From Oscillospiraceae bacterium (lineage in GTDB: Bacteria; Bacillota; Clostridia; Saccharofermentanales; Saccharofermentanaceae), in assembly GCA_900176545.1 (NCBI GenBank), contig FWXP01000009.1, positions 1 to 64,000 of the forward strand: a DNA stretch of 64,000 nt, read 5' to 3'. Positions 26,106-34,372 of the stretch are shown here, piece after piece (within the stretch, counting starts at the first letter, position 1; each line of letters starts with the position of its first letter). The translations under genes were made by a program, and so were the position numbers. A model generated the notes under the pieces. It saw only the letters and a list, made by a program, of their open reading frames with translations, was not told the origin of the DNA and did no database searches.

Positions 26106-26171
26106 CCCTCTTTTACTTTGAGATATCTGTATTACAATGGACTTGTTGAAAACTATATACAGTAAAGAGGG
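26106..26171 (+). promoter_or_regulatory. Long-range stem covering the ribosome site of the NSS gene
   Basis: CCCTCTTTTACT (26106-26117) can pair with AGTAAAGAGGG (26161-26171), leaving a 43-base loop and one bulge. The right arm contains the ribosome site AAAGAGGG of the transporter gene at 26181. Pairing would hide it, so translation control is possible; this is a reading of sequence only. Confidence 0.35.
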
Positions 26172-26180
26172 TTTTCTGTT

Positions 26181-27710
26181 ATGAGAGAAAAATGGTCATC
26201 GAGGTCTGCCTTTATATTGGCAGCCATAGGTTCGGCGGTTGGTCTCGGTAATGCCTGGAGATTTCCGGGACTCGCTGCAAAATATGGAGGAGGAGCTTTC
26301 CTCTTCGTCTATCTTATCGCTATGCTCGTTATCGGTATCCCGCTCCTCATGATGGAGATCTCGATAGCAAGATATACGAGACAGGGTGCGGCAGGCTCCA
26401 TGAGAGCCCTCAACAAGAAGGCCGAGTGGGTCGGCTGGCTGGCCGTATCTAACGGTGTGGGAATCTCCATCTACTATGCGGCAGTATTCGCGTGGGTAAT
26501 ACTCATGTTCTTCATGAGCTATAAGTTCATGGGAATGACAGGGGACACGGAAGCGGCAAGTTCTCTGTGGAGCCGGACAATAAAGACAACATGGGTACCT
26601 GAAGGATTCACGATCATCTCATGGCCTGTGCTCATATGTCTTCTTATCGCGTGGGCACTTTGCTATCTTTGCATCCGTAACGGTACGACTACGGTAGGTA
26701 AGGTCGTTAAGTATACCGTAACGCTTCCCGTTATCTGCCTTCTTATAATGGCTATAAGAGGCATCACGCTTCCCGGAGCCTTGGCAGGTCTTGCAAAGCT
26801 CTTTATCCCCGATTGGAGCGCTCTTGCTGATTCCAATCTCTGGGTAGATGCCATAGGTCAGGTATTCTATTCACTTTCTACTTCAATGGCCATAATGTTT
26901 GCCTACGGATCATTCCTTGACGAGAAGTCCAATATCGCGGTCGATACCATCATCATCGCATTCTCCGATATGCTGGTAAGCGTACTTTCAGGTATCGTTA
27001 TGTTCACCACCATGGCAGGTGTAGGAATGCTCGATGATATGTCCACATCCGGTATCTCTACGGCATTTATCATCTATCCTCAGGCTATCGTAAAGCTGTC
27101 ACCTAACGGCGTGGTCAACATGATCTTCGCATTCGTGTTCTACTTCTGCCTTATAACACTTGCCATCGATTCCCTTTTCTCCATCATCGAGGGTATCTCT
27201 ACGGCACTGTCCGATAAGTTCTCTCTTAATAAGAAGAAGACTACACTCATCATATGTATCGTAGAGGGAGTGATCTCCCTTGTCTACGTAACGGGCGCAG
27301 GACTTGCTGTACTTGATATAGTCGATTACTTTATAAACAGCTATACACTCCTTTTCACTGGTATCTGCGAGATGATCGTAGCAGGATGGTTCTTCAATAC
27401 CGTGAAGATATTAGAGCAGGCAAACCGCAACACGAGCGGCTTCAAGATGCCCGGCTGGTGGTTCCTGCCTTCCATCAAGTTCATATCTCCCGTTGTACTT
27501 TCGGGACTTTGCATCTGGAATCTGGTGAACCTGGTAAAAGGCGGCGGAGTATACGGTGCCAAGGACGGATATACTTTGAAGTCTAACATCATGTTCGGCT
27601 GGACCATGATCGCATTTATCCTTTTATCCGGCCTTGTCATCAAGATCATCGTTAAGGCTAAAGCCGTTAAGGAAGACGGCAGGACCTGGGAAGAATATCA
27701 GGCCAAGTGA
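26181..27710 (+). CDS. Neurotransmitter:sodium symporter (NSS/SLC6) family transporter
   Basis: The 509-residue protein has about twelve membrane helices and opens with the NSS signature GSAVGLGNAWRFPGLAAKYGG. Conserved helix 6 (FYSLSTSMAIMFAYGSF) and helix 8 segments hold sodium and substrate residues. Bacterial members (LeuT, MhsT) import amino acids with sodium. The gene follows the radical SAM gene by 90 bases and ends with its own terminator; whether they share a transcript is open. Confidence 0.92.
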   Translation: MREKWSSRSAFILAAIGSAVGLGNAWRFPGLAAKYGGGAFLFVYLIAMLVIGIPLLMMEISIARYTRQGAAGSMRALNKKAEWVGWLAVSNGVGISIYYAAVFAWVILMFFMSYKFMGMTGDTEAASSLWSRTIKTTWVPEGFTIISWPVLICLLIAWALCYLCIRNGTTTVGKVVKYTVTLPVICLLIMAIRGITLPGALAGLAKLFIPDWSALADSNLWVDAIGQVFYSLSTSMAIMFAYGSFLDEKSNIAVDTIIIAFSDMLVSVLSGIVMFTTMAGVGMLDDMSTSGISTAFIIYPQAIVKLSPNGVVNMIFAFVFYFCLITLAIDSLFSIIEGISTALSDKFSLNKKKTTLIICIVEGVISLVYVTGAGLAVLDIVDYFINSYTLLFTGICEMIVAGWFFNTVKILEQANRNTSGFKMPGWWFLPSIKFISPVVLSGLCIWNLVNLVKGGGVYGAKDGYTLKSNIMFGWTMIAFILLSGLVIKIIVKAKAVKEDGRTWEEYQAK

Positions 27711-27731
27711 TCGATCGATATCTATATGATT

Positions 27732-27767
27732 AAGGGCGTAGCGTAGATGCTGCGCCCTTTCTTTTTG
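27732..27767 (+). terminator. Terminator after NSS transporter
   Basis: AAGGGCG-TAGC pairs with GCTGCGCCCTT and is followed by TCTTTTTG. Confidence 0.82.
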
Positions 27768-27778
27768 CCTTTTTATAT

Positions 27779-27798
27779 GGTAACCTTTGCCTGTTACC
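27779..27798. promoter_or_regulatory. GGTAAC-N8-GTTACC inverted repeat upstream of the hyd genes
   Basis: A perfect 6-bp inverted repeat with an 8-base spacer lies about 140 bases before the TM1266-like gene. It is a possible operator. A related repeat with a 4-base spacer occurs at 43630-43645. Confidence 0.4.
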
Positions 27799-27936
27799 TG
27801 ATAAGAAGTTGATACGATACTGACGGCAAGGTAAGAGACAATAGATAAGTTGTTTTATTCCGCGCATACTATGCGTGTCGTTGCCGTATCTTCTTTTTGT
27901 TGGGGATATGGCTTTTTGTTTTATCGGAGGGAATAT

Positions 27937-28182
27937 ATGGAGACGCGTGTAGCGGTCATAAGCGTGATCGTCGGCAAGGACGGCGACGTGGAGCATCTGA
28001 ATGCTCTTTTGCACGACTACAGGGATTACATTATCGGCAGGATGGGGATCCCCTACAGGGAGAAAGGCGTCAGCATTATAAGCGTTGTGTTGGACGCGCC
28101 TCAGGATGAGATCTCGACCCTTGCAGGCAGGATAGGAAGCCTCAAGGACGTCAACGTAAAGACGGCTTATTCCAATGTATAA
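27937..28182 (+). CDS. TM1266-type iron-only hydrogenase system regulator
   Basis: The 81-residue protein is a small ACT/NikR-C-like domain: TRVAVISVIVGKDGDVEHLN, YIIGRMGIPYREKGVSIISV and a C-terminal DVNVKTAYSNV. TM1266 proteins sit beside hydE, hydG and hydF in many Clostridia and Thermotoga and are thought to regulate hydrogenase assembly; the ligand is not known. The ATG at 27937 has CGGAGG 6 bases upstream; the longer frame from 27850 has no ribosome site. It overlaps hydE by 8 bases. Confidence 0.88.
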   Translation: METRVAVISVIVGKDGDVEHLNALLHDYRDYIIGRMGIPYREKGVSIISVVLDAPQDEISTLAGRIGSLKDVNVKTAYSNV

Positions 28183-29221
28183 GACAGGCGAACTGATAGA
28201 AAGGCTCTCTAATGAGCATTCACTTTCCTTAGAGGAATATGCGTTTCTTATAAAGGAACGTACGCCTGAAGCTGCAACTGAGCTCGCTTCTCTTGCTGAT
28301 AAGAAAAGGCGCGAAGTATATGGCACGGACGTATATATAAGAGGACTTATCGAGATCTCCAACTATTGCGTAAACGACTGCCTTTACTGCGGTATACGAA
28401 GGAGCAACAAGGCCTGTGACAGATACCGCCTGACGCCCGAAGAGATACTTCTTTGCTGCAAGGAAGGTTATAAGCTGGGCTTTCGTACTTTCGTTATGCA
28501 GGGAGGAGAAGATCCATACTATACGGACGATCTTCTGTGCGAGCTGATATCGGAAGTCAAGTCACAGTACCCTGACTGCGCAGTTACCCTTTCGCTGGGC
28601 GAGAGGAGCCGTGAGAGCTACGAAATGCTCTTCAAAGCGGGTGCAGACAGATATCTCCTTCGACATGAGACTTATGACAAGGAGCATTACGAGAAGCTTC
28701 ATCCTTCTTCTATGTCCTGGGACAACCGCATGAAGTGCCTCCGTGAACTTAGGCAGATCGGCTACCAGGTAGGATGCGGCTTTATGGTGGAGTCTCCGTT
28801 CCAAAGCGAGAAGGAGCTTGCAGAGGATCTTAAGTTCATCGAAGAGTTCAAGCCCGATATGTGCGGCATAGGTCCTTTTATCTCCCACAAGGATACGCCC
28901 TTTAAGGACGAGCCTTCAGGAGGGTGCGACCTGACGTGCTATCTTCTGAGCATTATAAGGCTCATATATCCCAATATCCTTCTTCCCTCTACGACGGCGC
29001 TTGGTACCATCGATCCGATGGGAAGAGAGAAGGGACTTAAGGCAGGAGCTAATGTCGTGATGCCGAATCTCTCGCCGGTTGGGGTAAGGAAGAAATACGA
29101 GCTTTACGACAACAAGATCTGTACCGGAGAAGAAGCGTCGGAGTGTATAGAATGCCTTCGCGGAAGGATCAACAGAGCAGGATACAAAATGGTCACCGAC
29201 AGAGGCGACATAAAAAGATAA
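28175..29221 (+). CDS. hydE: [FeFe]-hydrogenase maturase HydE (radical SAM)
   Basis: The 348-residue protein has the cluster motif CVNDCLYC (C65, C69, C72) within IEISNYC, followed by GIRRSN as in HydE and other biotin-synthase-like enzymes. MQGGEDPYY marks the SAM-binding region. HydE helps build the diiron part of the H-cluster, acting on a HydG-derived Fe-CO-CN-cysteine unit. The length is normal. The gene is flanked by TM1266 and hydG in a tight operon; no hydrogenase structural gene is in the window. Confidence 0.95.
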   Translation: MYKTGELIERLSNEHSLSLEEYAFLIKERTPEAATELASLADKKRREVYGTDVYIRGLIEISNYCVNDCLYCGIRRSNKACDRYRLTPEEILLCCKEGYKLGFRTFVMQGGEDPYYTDDLLCELISEVKSQYPDCAVTLSLGERSRESYEMLFKAGADRYLLRHETYDKEHYEKLHPSSMSWDNRMKCLRELRQIGYQVGCGFMVESPFQSEKELAEDLKFIEEFKPDMCGIGPFISHKDTPFKDEPSGGCDLTCYLLSIIRLIYPNILLPSTTALGTIDPMGREKGLKAGANVVMPNLSPVGVRKKYELYDNKICTGEEASECIECLRGRINRAGYKMVTDRGDIKR

Positions 29222-29233
29222 GAGGTGTAAAGA

Positions 29234-30682
29234 ATGGCAAAGTACGACAAGAATTCACTCTGTGCAGACGAATTCATAAACGACGAGGAGATCAAGGCTA
29301 CACTTGAGTATGCAGAAGCTAACAAGCATAATGTGGAGCTTATAGACAAGATCTTAGAGAAGGCAAGACCCGTCAAGAAGGACAAGGGCTATGTGTGCGC
29401 AGGACTTGACCACAGGGAGGCGTCGGTCCTTCTTGCATGCGATATCCCCGAGAAGATAGAGGAGATCTATAAGATCGCGGAAGAGATAAAGATGGCCTAC
29501 TACGGCAACAGGATCGTTATCTTCGCTCCTTTGTATCTGTCCAACTACTGCGTCAACGGATGTCTCTACTGTCCTTACCACATGAAGAACAAGACGATCC
29601 CGAGAAAGAAGCTCACTCAGGAAGAGGTAAAGGCTGAGGTAATAGCTTTGCAGGATATGGGTCATAAGAGGCTTGCCATAGAGGCAGGAGAGGACCCCGT
29701 AAATAATCCTATCGAGTATATCCTCGACTGCATAAACACGATCTATTCCGTACACCATAAGAACGGTGACATAAGAAGAGTAAACGTAAATATCGCGGCT
29801 ACTACCGTGGAGAACTACAAGAAGCTCAAGGACGCAGGAATAGGTACTTATATCCTCTTCCAGGAGACATACCACAAGGAGAGCTACTTAAGGCTTCATC
29901 CGACAGGACCCAAGCACGACTATAACTACCACACTGAAGCGCACGACCGCGCCATGGAGGCAGGTATCGACGATGTAGGACTTGGTGTATTATTCGGCCT
30001 TGAACTCTATAAGTACGAATTTGCGGGACTTCTTATGCACGCCGAGCACCTTGAAGCAGTACACGGAGTAGGACCTCATACCATTAGCGTACCCAGGGTC
30101 AAGAAGGCTGACGATATCGATCCCACACAGTTCGATAACGGTATCGACGATGAGACCTTCGCCAAGATTACGGCCTGCATAAGACTTGCGGTCCCTTATA
30201 CCGGCATGATCATCTCCACCCGTGAGACACAGAGCGTAAGGCAGAAGCTTTTAAGGCTCGGCATCAGCCAGGTTAGCGGCGGCTCGCGTACATCCGTCGG
30301 AGGCTACACCGAAGAGGAGAGACCTCACGATACTGAGCAGTTCGACGTATCAGACCAGAGGACTCTCGACGAGGTAGTCAGGTGGCTCATGGAAAATAAC
30401 CATATCCCTTCTTTCTGTACGGCCTGCTACAGAGAGGGAAGAACAGGCGACCGCTTCATGGCACTTTGCAAGAGCGGACAGATATTAAACTGCTGCCACC
30501 CTAATGCATTAATGACCCTTGCTGAGTACTTAGAGGACTACGCTTCCCCTGAGACCAAGAAGATCGGCTACGACATGATCGAGCGCGAGCTTACTAAGGT
30601 GCCCCGCGAGGAGAACAGGAAGAAGGCCGCAGAGAATATCGAGTATATTAAGAACTCCGACCGACGCGACTTCAGATTCTAA
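29234..30682 (+). CDS. hydG: [FeFe]-hydrogenase maturase HydG (tyrosine lyase)
   Basis: The 482-residue protein has the radical SAM motif CVNGCLYC (C106, C110, C113) and the ThiH-like barrel. The C-terminal motif CTACYREGRTGDRFMALC holds the second cluster with the labile iron. HydG splits tyrosine into p-cresol, CO and cyanide for the H-cluster. A fully typical member in length and motifs. GAGG precedes the ATG, 12 bases after hydE. Confidence 0.96.
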   Translation: MAKYDKNSLCADEFINDEEIKATLEYAEANKHNVELIDKILEKARPVKKDKGYVCAGLDHREASVLLACDIPEKIEEIYKIAEEIKMAYYGNRIVIFAPLYLSNYCVNGCLYCPYHMKNKTIPRKKLTQEEVKAEVIALQDMGHKRLAIEAGEDPVNNPIEYILDCINTIYSVHHKNGDIRRVNVNIAATTVENYKKLKDAGIGTYILFQETYHKESYLRLHPTGPKHDYNYHTEAHDRAMEAGIDDVGLGVLFGLELYKYEFAGLLMHAEHLEAVHGVGPHTISVPRVKKADDIDPTQFDNGIDDETFAKITACIRLAVPYTGMIISTRETQSVRQKLLRLGISQVSGGSRTSVGGYTEEERPHDTEQFDVSDQRTLDEVVRWLMENNHIPSFCTACYREGRTGDRFMALCKSGQILNCCHPNALMTLAEYLEDYASPETKKIGYDMIERELTKVPREENRKKAAENIEYIKNSDRRDFRF

Positions 30683-30693
30683 GGAGAGATAAT

Positions 30694-31887
30694 ATGGGCT
30701 TAACGGATACACCTTCTTCTGAGAGAGTACATATCGGCTTCTTCGGACTTCGAAATGCAGGCAAATCCAGTCTCGTAAATAAGATCACGGGACAGGAACT
30801 GTCCGTGGTATCTGACGTCAAGGGAACCACGACGGACCCCGTTCGTAAGACCATGGAGCTGCTGCCCATAGGTCCCGTCGTGATAATAGATACTCCCGGC
30901 CTGGACGACATAGGAGAGCTGGGGCAGAAAAGGATAGAGAAGACACGTGAGATCTTAGGTCTTACTGATATCGCTGTCCTCGTAACGGATGCATCTTCCT
31001 CCTTTACTTCCGAAGAGAAGGAACTGGTCGAGCTCTTCAAGTCTAAGGATATCCCGTATGTCGTTGTGTACAACAAGTCGGATCTTATCGAAGGCGATAT
31101 AAAGCCAGTAGAAGGTAACAGCATCGTTGTAAGCTCCAAGACAGGGGAGAATATATACGAGCTCAAGGAACTGATCGGAAAGCTCGCAGCGGATTCCAAA
31201 GAAGAGAAATACCTTATATCGGATCTTCTTCACGAAGGAGACATGACCGTCCTCGTTATCCCCATAGATGAGTCGGCTCCCAAGGGGAGGCTTATACTTC
31301 CACAGCAGCTCGTGATGCGAGATCTGTTAGATCACGGATTTGCCTTTGCTTCCTGCCGTCCCGATGAGCTCGCGGATACGCTCTCATCATTTAAGAAAGC
31401 TCCTGCTCTTGTAGTAACGGATTCCCAGGCTTTCGCAGAAGTATCCAAGATCGTTCCTAATGATGTCGCTCTTACTTCATTCTCTATCCTTATGGCACGC
31501 TATAAGGGTGAGCTTACAAGGCTCGTAGAAGGCGCCAATAAGCTCTCTGAATTAAAGGACGGCTCCAGGGTCCTTATAAGCGAAGGCTGCACACACCACA
31601 GACAGTGTAATGACATAGGCACCGTAAAGCTTCCAAAGCTTATAAGAAAGTTCACGGGCAGGGAGATAGAGCTGGACTTCACATCGGGAAGGGAATTCCC
31701 TACGGATCTGTCCTCTTACGATCTTATCGTTCACTGCGGTGGCTGTATGCTGAACGATAAGGAGATGCAAAGAAGGGTAAGAGTTGCAGTCGAAGCAGGA
31801 GTTCCTATTGTTAATTACGGTGTAGCCATTGCCAAGATGAACGGCATCCTTGACCGAAGCCTCGAGCCTGTTAGGAAGAGCTTGTAG
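30694..31887 (+). CDS. hydF: [FeFe]-hydrogenase maturation GTPase HydF
   Basis: The 397-residue protein has an N-terminal GTPase domain with P-loop GLRNAGKSS (18-26), switch region KGTTTD, DTPGLDD and NKSD. A middle dimerisation domain follows. The C-terminal cluster domain has CTHHRQC and HCGGC, the usual HydF ligands. HydF is the scaffold that carries the diiron unit to the hydrogenase. AAGGAGAG precedes the ATG, 11 bases after hydG. Copy B of the dispersed repeat begins 4 bases after the stop. Confidence 0.96.
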   Translation: MGLTDTPSSERVHIGFFGLRNAGKSSLVNKITGQELSVVSDVKGTTTDPVRKTMELLPIGPVVIIDTPGLDDIGELGQKRIEKTREILGLTDIAVLVTDASSSFTSEEKELVELFKSKDIPYVVVYNKSDLIEGDIKPVEGNSIVVSSKTGENIYELKELIGKLAADSKEEKYLISDLLHEGDMTVLVIPIDESAPKGRLILPQQLVMRDLLDHGFAFASCRPDELADTLSSFKKAPALVVTDSQAFAEVSKIVPNDVALTSFSILMARYKGELTRLVEGANKLSELKDGSRVLISEGCTHHRQCNDIGTVKLPKLIRKFTGREIELDFTSGREFPTDLSSYDLIVHCGGCMLNDKEMQRRVRVAVEAGVPIVNYGVAIAKMNGILDRSLEPVRKSL

Positions 31888-31891
31888 GGTG

Positions 31892-31950
31892 AAAATACTA
31901 CACTTCATACTACAAAATGAGTCAAAGTGTAGGGTGTAGTGTAGAAAAAC
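31892..31950 (+). repeat. Dispersed 59-bp intergenic repeat, copy B
   Basis: It starts AAAATACTACACTT, continues CATACTACA, then TCAAAGTGTAGGGTG and TAGTGTAG. It aligns with copy A (20387-20329, minus strand). Internally it holds two ATACTACA units and three GTGTAG units in opposite sense, so it can fold back on itself. It lies just after hydF. Confidence 0.7.
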
Positions 31951-32011
31951 GAGCAGACGACAACGCCGGGGCTGTCAGGAGTCCAAAGGAAAGACCCATT
32001 AATGGTACTCC

Positions 32012-32050
32012 TTGTCGAAATTTGGCGGCAATTGTCGAAAATTGTCGCAA
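32012..32050 (+). promoter_or_regulatory. Three phased TTGTCG repeats (Spo0A-box-like) upstream of Rpn gene 1
   Basis: TTGTCGAAA occurs at 32012-32020 and 32032-32040, and TTGTCGCAA at 32042-32050, spaced 20 and 10 bases. The core TGTCGAA is the published Spo0A-box consensus, and tandem 10-base spacing is typical for Spo0A binding. A TAGTAT hexamer (32072-32077) downstream may be the -10 element. Confidence 0.6.
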
Positions 32051-32133
32051 CAAATAAGCTTGCAATCCTGCTAGTATCTGTTCATAAAGATCAGCGCTGA
32101 TCCTCAATAAATCCAAGAAGGAGGATCAACATC

Positions 32134-33036
32134 TTGAACGAACAGGATTCAATAATGTACGACGAGAGCTTCAAGAGCATATTCGCCTATAAGGCTATGC
32201 TCGCGATAACCTTGAAGTCACTTATCCCGGAATACAAAGATTCGAGCCTTGAGGATATACGAGACAAGTATATCCAAGGCGATATCGGAATAGATTCGGA
32301 TAAGATCGTAACATCAGGTCCCGGAGTAGAGGACGGACACGTCAGATACGACGTAAAGTTCGATGCACTGCTCCCCAATGCCACCGATAAGCACATGAAG
32401 ATAATCATCAACATCGAAGGTCAGAAGAATACCACTTCACTTCCGTATAGAATAGTGACCAGAGGCATCTACTATGCCTGCAATATGGTCGCATCAGAAT
32501 ACGGGACATATTTCTCAAATTCCCACTACGAGAATATCGAGAAGGTATATTCCATCTGGATATCCATGTCGCCTAACGAGAAGGAGAAAGGCAGCATAAT
32601 AAGATACAGAATGAGTGAGGAGAATCTGACCAACGATTTCCGCGAAGACAAAGAAAACTACGACAAGCTGGAAGTAGTAATATTCAACCTGGGAAGAATT
32701 GATGATTACTCTCACATAACCTATAATGAGAGAAAGATAATGAAGTCGTTAACAGAAATATTCTCTGAGCACAGCAATAAGAACGATGCGATAGCTCATA
32801 TGGAACGGGAATATGAGACAGAATTCCCCGAGTCGATGAAGGAGGCGCTGGTAAACGTGTGTAATTGGAATGAAGTATTTGAAGAGAGAGGCATTATTAA
32901 AGGCACAGAGCAGACCAAGTTGGACACTGCTCTCCGCATGATCGCTGGCGGCAAGCTGTCATTTGAAGAGATCGCATCCTACACGGATCTTCCTCTTGAG
33001 AAAGTACAGGAGCTTGCAGAAGGTAAGTCTGCGTAA
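32134..33036 (+). CDS. Rpn-family PD-(D/E)XK nuclease/putative transposase, copy 1
   Basis: The 300-residue protein has the Rpn/transposase_31-type core: DESFKSIFAYK near the start, KFDALLP (D77) and IINIEGQK (E95, Q97, K98), which fit the D...E-x-Q/K nuclease motif. The C-terminus (LRMIAGGKLSFEEIASYTDL) is the helical tail common in these proteins. The family promotes recombination in E. coli and is now discussed as phage defence. TTG start, chosen for AGAAGGAGG 9 bases upstream. A paralog with a similar upstream region lies at 36830-37759. Confidence 0.85.
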   Translation: MNEQDSIMYDESFKSIFAYKAMLAITLKSLIPEYKDSSLEDIRDKYIQGDIGIDSDKIVTSGPGVEDGHVRYDVKFDALLPNATDKHMKIIINIEGQKNTTSLPYRIVTRGIYYACNMVASEYGTYFSNSHYENIEKVYSIWISMSPNEKEKGSIIRYRMSEENLTNDFREDKENYDKLEVVIFNLGRIDDYSHITYNERKIMKSLTEIFSEHSNKNDAIAHMEREYETEFPESMKEALVNVCNWNEVFEERGIIKGTEQTKLDTALRMIAGGKLSFEEIASYTDLPLEKVQELAEGKSA

Positions 33037-33062
33037 GACGCATACAACAAGCTATAAGATCG

Positions 33063-33095
33063 ACAAGCGAGGTTTCAAACCTCGCTTGTTTGCTG
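33063..33095. terminator. Bidirectional terminator
   Basis: A perfect 13-bp inverted repeat, ACAAGCGAGGTTT / AAACCTCGCTTGT with a 1-base centre, is followed by TTGCTGTTT. It lies between Rpn copy 1 and the convergent peptidase gene. Confidence 0.8.
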
Positions 33096-33105
33096 TTTAT
33101 AAGTG

Positions 33106-34365
33106 TTATACGAATAATACATTCACATATGGGTTACGTGGTTCCTCATCAAGACCTAAGTCTTCCGCGGTGGAAGGATCAGCCAGATCTCTCCACTGTC
33201 CGTTCATAAGAACGAAGGATTCACCTTCGGCGATCGATGTCACGTATCTGGATTGAACAGAGTAGTTCTCATCTGAGGGACCTTCTACTGCGCAGTAGTT
33301 GCCGTTATGGAATGTTATAACGACTGAGAAGGGACCTGATACTTCCACCGGTTCATCCAGCTCTACAACGTAGTACCCTGCCATATCGAAGGAGGCTTCC
33401 TGCGTATACAGGACTGTAGAGAAGTCAGCCGATCGTATCTCTATGGTAATGTCAGTCGGAGAGATCGCAAAGTCGTGACATCCCTCATCGTTATGGTAAA
33501 GTCCCACATAAGTTCCTACCCCGCCGATGGTCCCTGAGTGGTCATAGACATTCGCGATCGTGGTATCTTCGCCGGTTCCTATGCCCATTATCCAGCAGTC
33601 ATCATTGAATCCGATGCCGGCGGCGTGGCTTATGACTTCGGTAAACTCATCTGACATCTGAAATGAATTTATGAGCTCCACATCTGATTCATAGGATATC
33701 CAGAAGTACCCGTTGTTGCCCCACTCGTCTCCGAAACTGTTCTGTGCCAGCCAGGCTCCGTCGGATTCGGCATGTCCGCCGAAGTTCTCTTTTTTATAGT
33801 TGTCGTCCCAGCCTATTATCAGGACTTCGTGGTCCCAATTGCCGTTATCGTTATAGTAGCTGAAGCTGCTCATGTATGTCGGTGACGATATGTTGAGATC
33901 CGCCATCACGCCTCCGTATTCTCTTATTGCCGACTTGATATCGTCAGCAGATACTTTCTGCTCGCAGCTCATGGAGATATAGAAGGGAGAAGATACCAGT
34001 GTATAACCTTCGTAGCCGTCAGCTAATGCCCACTGTATCTGGAATTCATTCGAGATCGCCCAGGTGGTGTAGCTCTCTGCAAGAAGGATGTATCCTTCCT
34101 CCTTATCTACGCCACACATGTCGGTTATGAGATCATAGGGCGGTACCTCGAAGGTCTGCCCCAGAGTGTGTCGAATATTGTATTCGACTGCCGTAGCGCC
34201 TGTGAAAGGAACGCATGCGCCGGGAGGACCCTGATCTCGAACGGGGATGGAATAACCCATATCGAGCATGGAAAAGGAAGAGTCATCCGAAGCCTTGCCC
34301 GAAGAACAGCCGAAGAGGCAGAAAGACAATGAAAACGCCAATAAAGAAGAGATGAATTTCTTCAT
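33106..34365 (-). CDS. Papain-family (C1) cysteine peptidase lipoprotein, copy 2 of pair
   Basis: The roughly 419-residue protein has a lipobox (CLFGC, C20) and a C1-type peptidase domain. Q45 forms the oxyanion hole and C51 is the nucleophile in RDQGPPGACVPF; H179 is in WDHEVLIIGWDD and N209 in AQNSFGDEWG. The Trp that normally follows the catalytic Cys is Val here. A C-terminal Ig/lectin-like domain (about 260-419) matches the companion domain of these surface peptidases. The ATG at 34365 has GAGG overlapping the stop of the upstream paralog, 7 bases away. Confidence 0.87.
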   Translation of the reverse strand: MKKFISSLLAFSLSFCLFGCSSGKASDDSSFSMLDMGYSIPVRDQGPPGACVPFTGATAVEYNIRHTLGQTFEVPPYDLITDMCGVDKEEGYILLAESYTTWAISNEFQIQWALADGYEGYTLVSSPFYISMSCEQKVSADDIKSAIREYGGVMADLNISSPTYMSSFSYYNDNGNWDHEVLIIGWDDNYKKENFGGHAESDGAWLAQNSFGDEWGNNGYFWISYESDVELINSFQMSDEFTEVISHAAGIGFNDDCWIMGIGTGEDTTIANVYDHSGTIGGVGTYVGLYHNDEGCHDFAISPTDITIEIRSADFSTVLYTQEASFDMAGYYVVELDEPVEVSGPFSVVITFHNGNYCAVEGPSDENYSVQSRYVTSIAEGESFVLMNGQWRDLADPSTAEDLGLDEEPRNPYVNVLFV

Positions 34366-34372
34366 ATCTACC

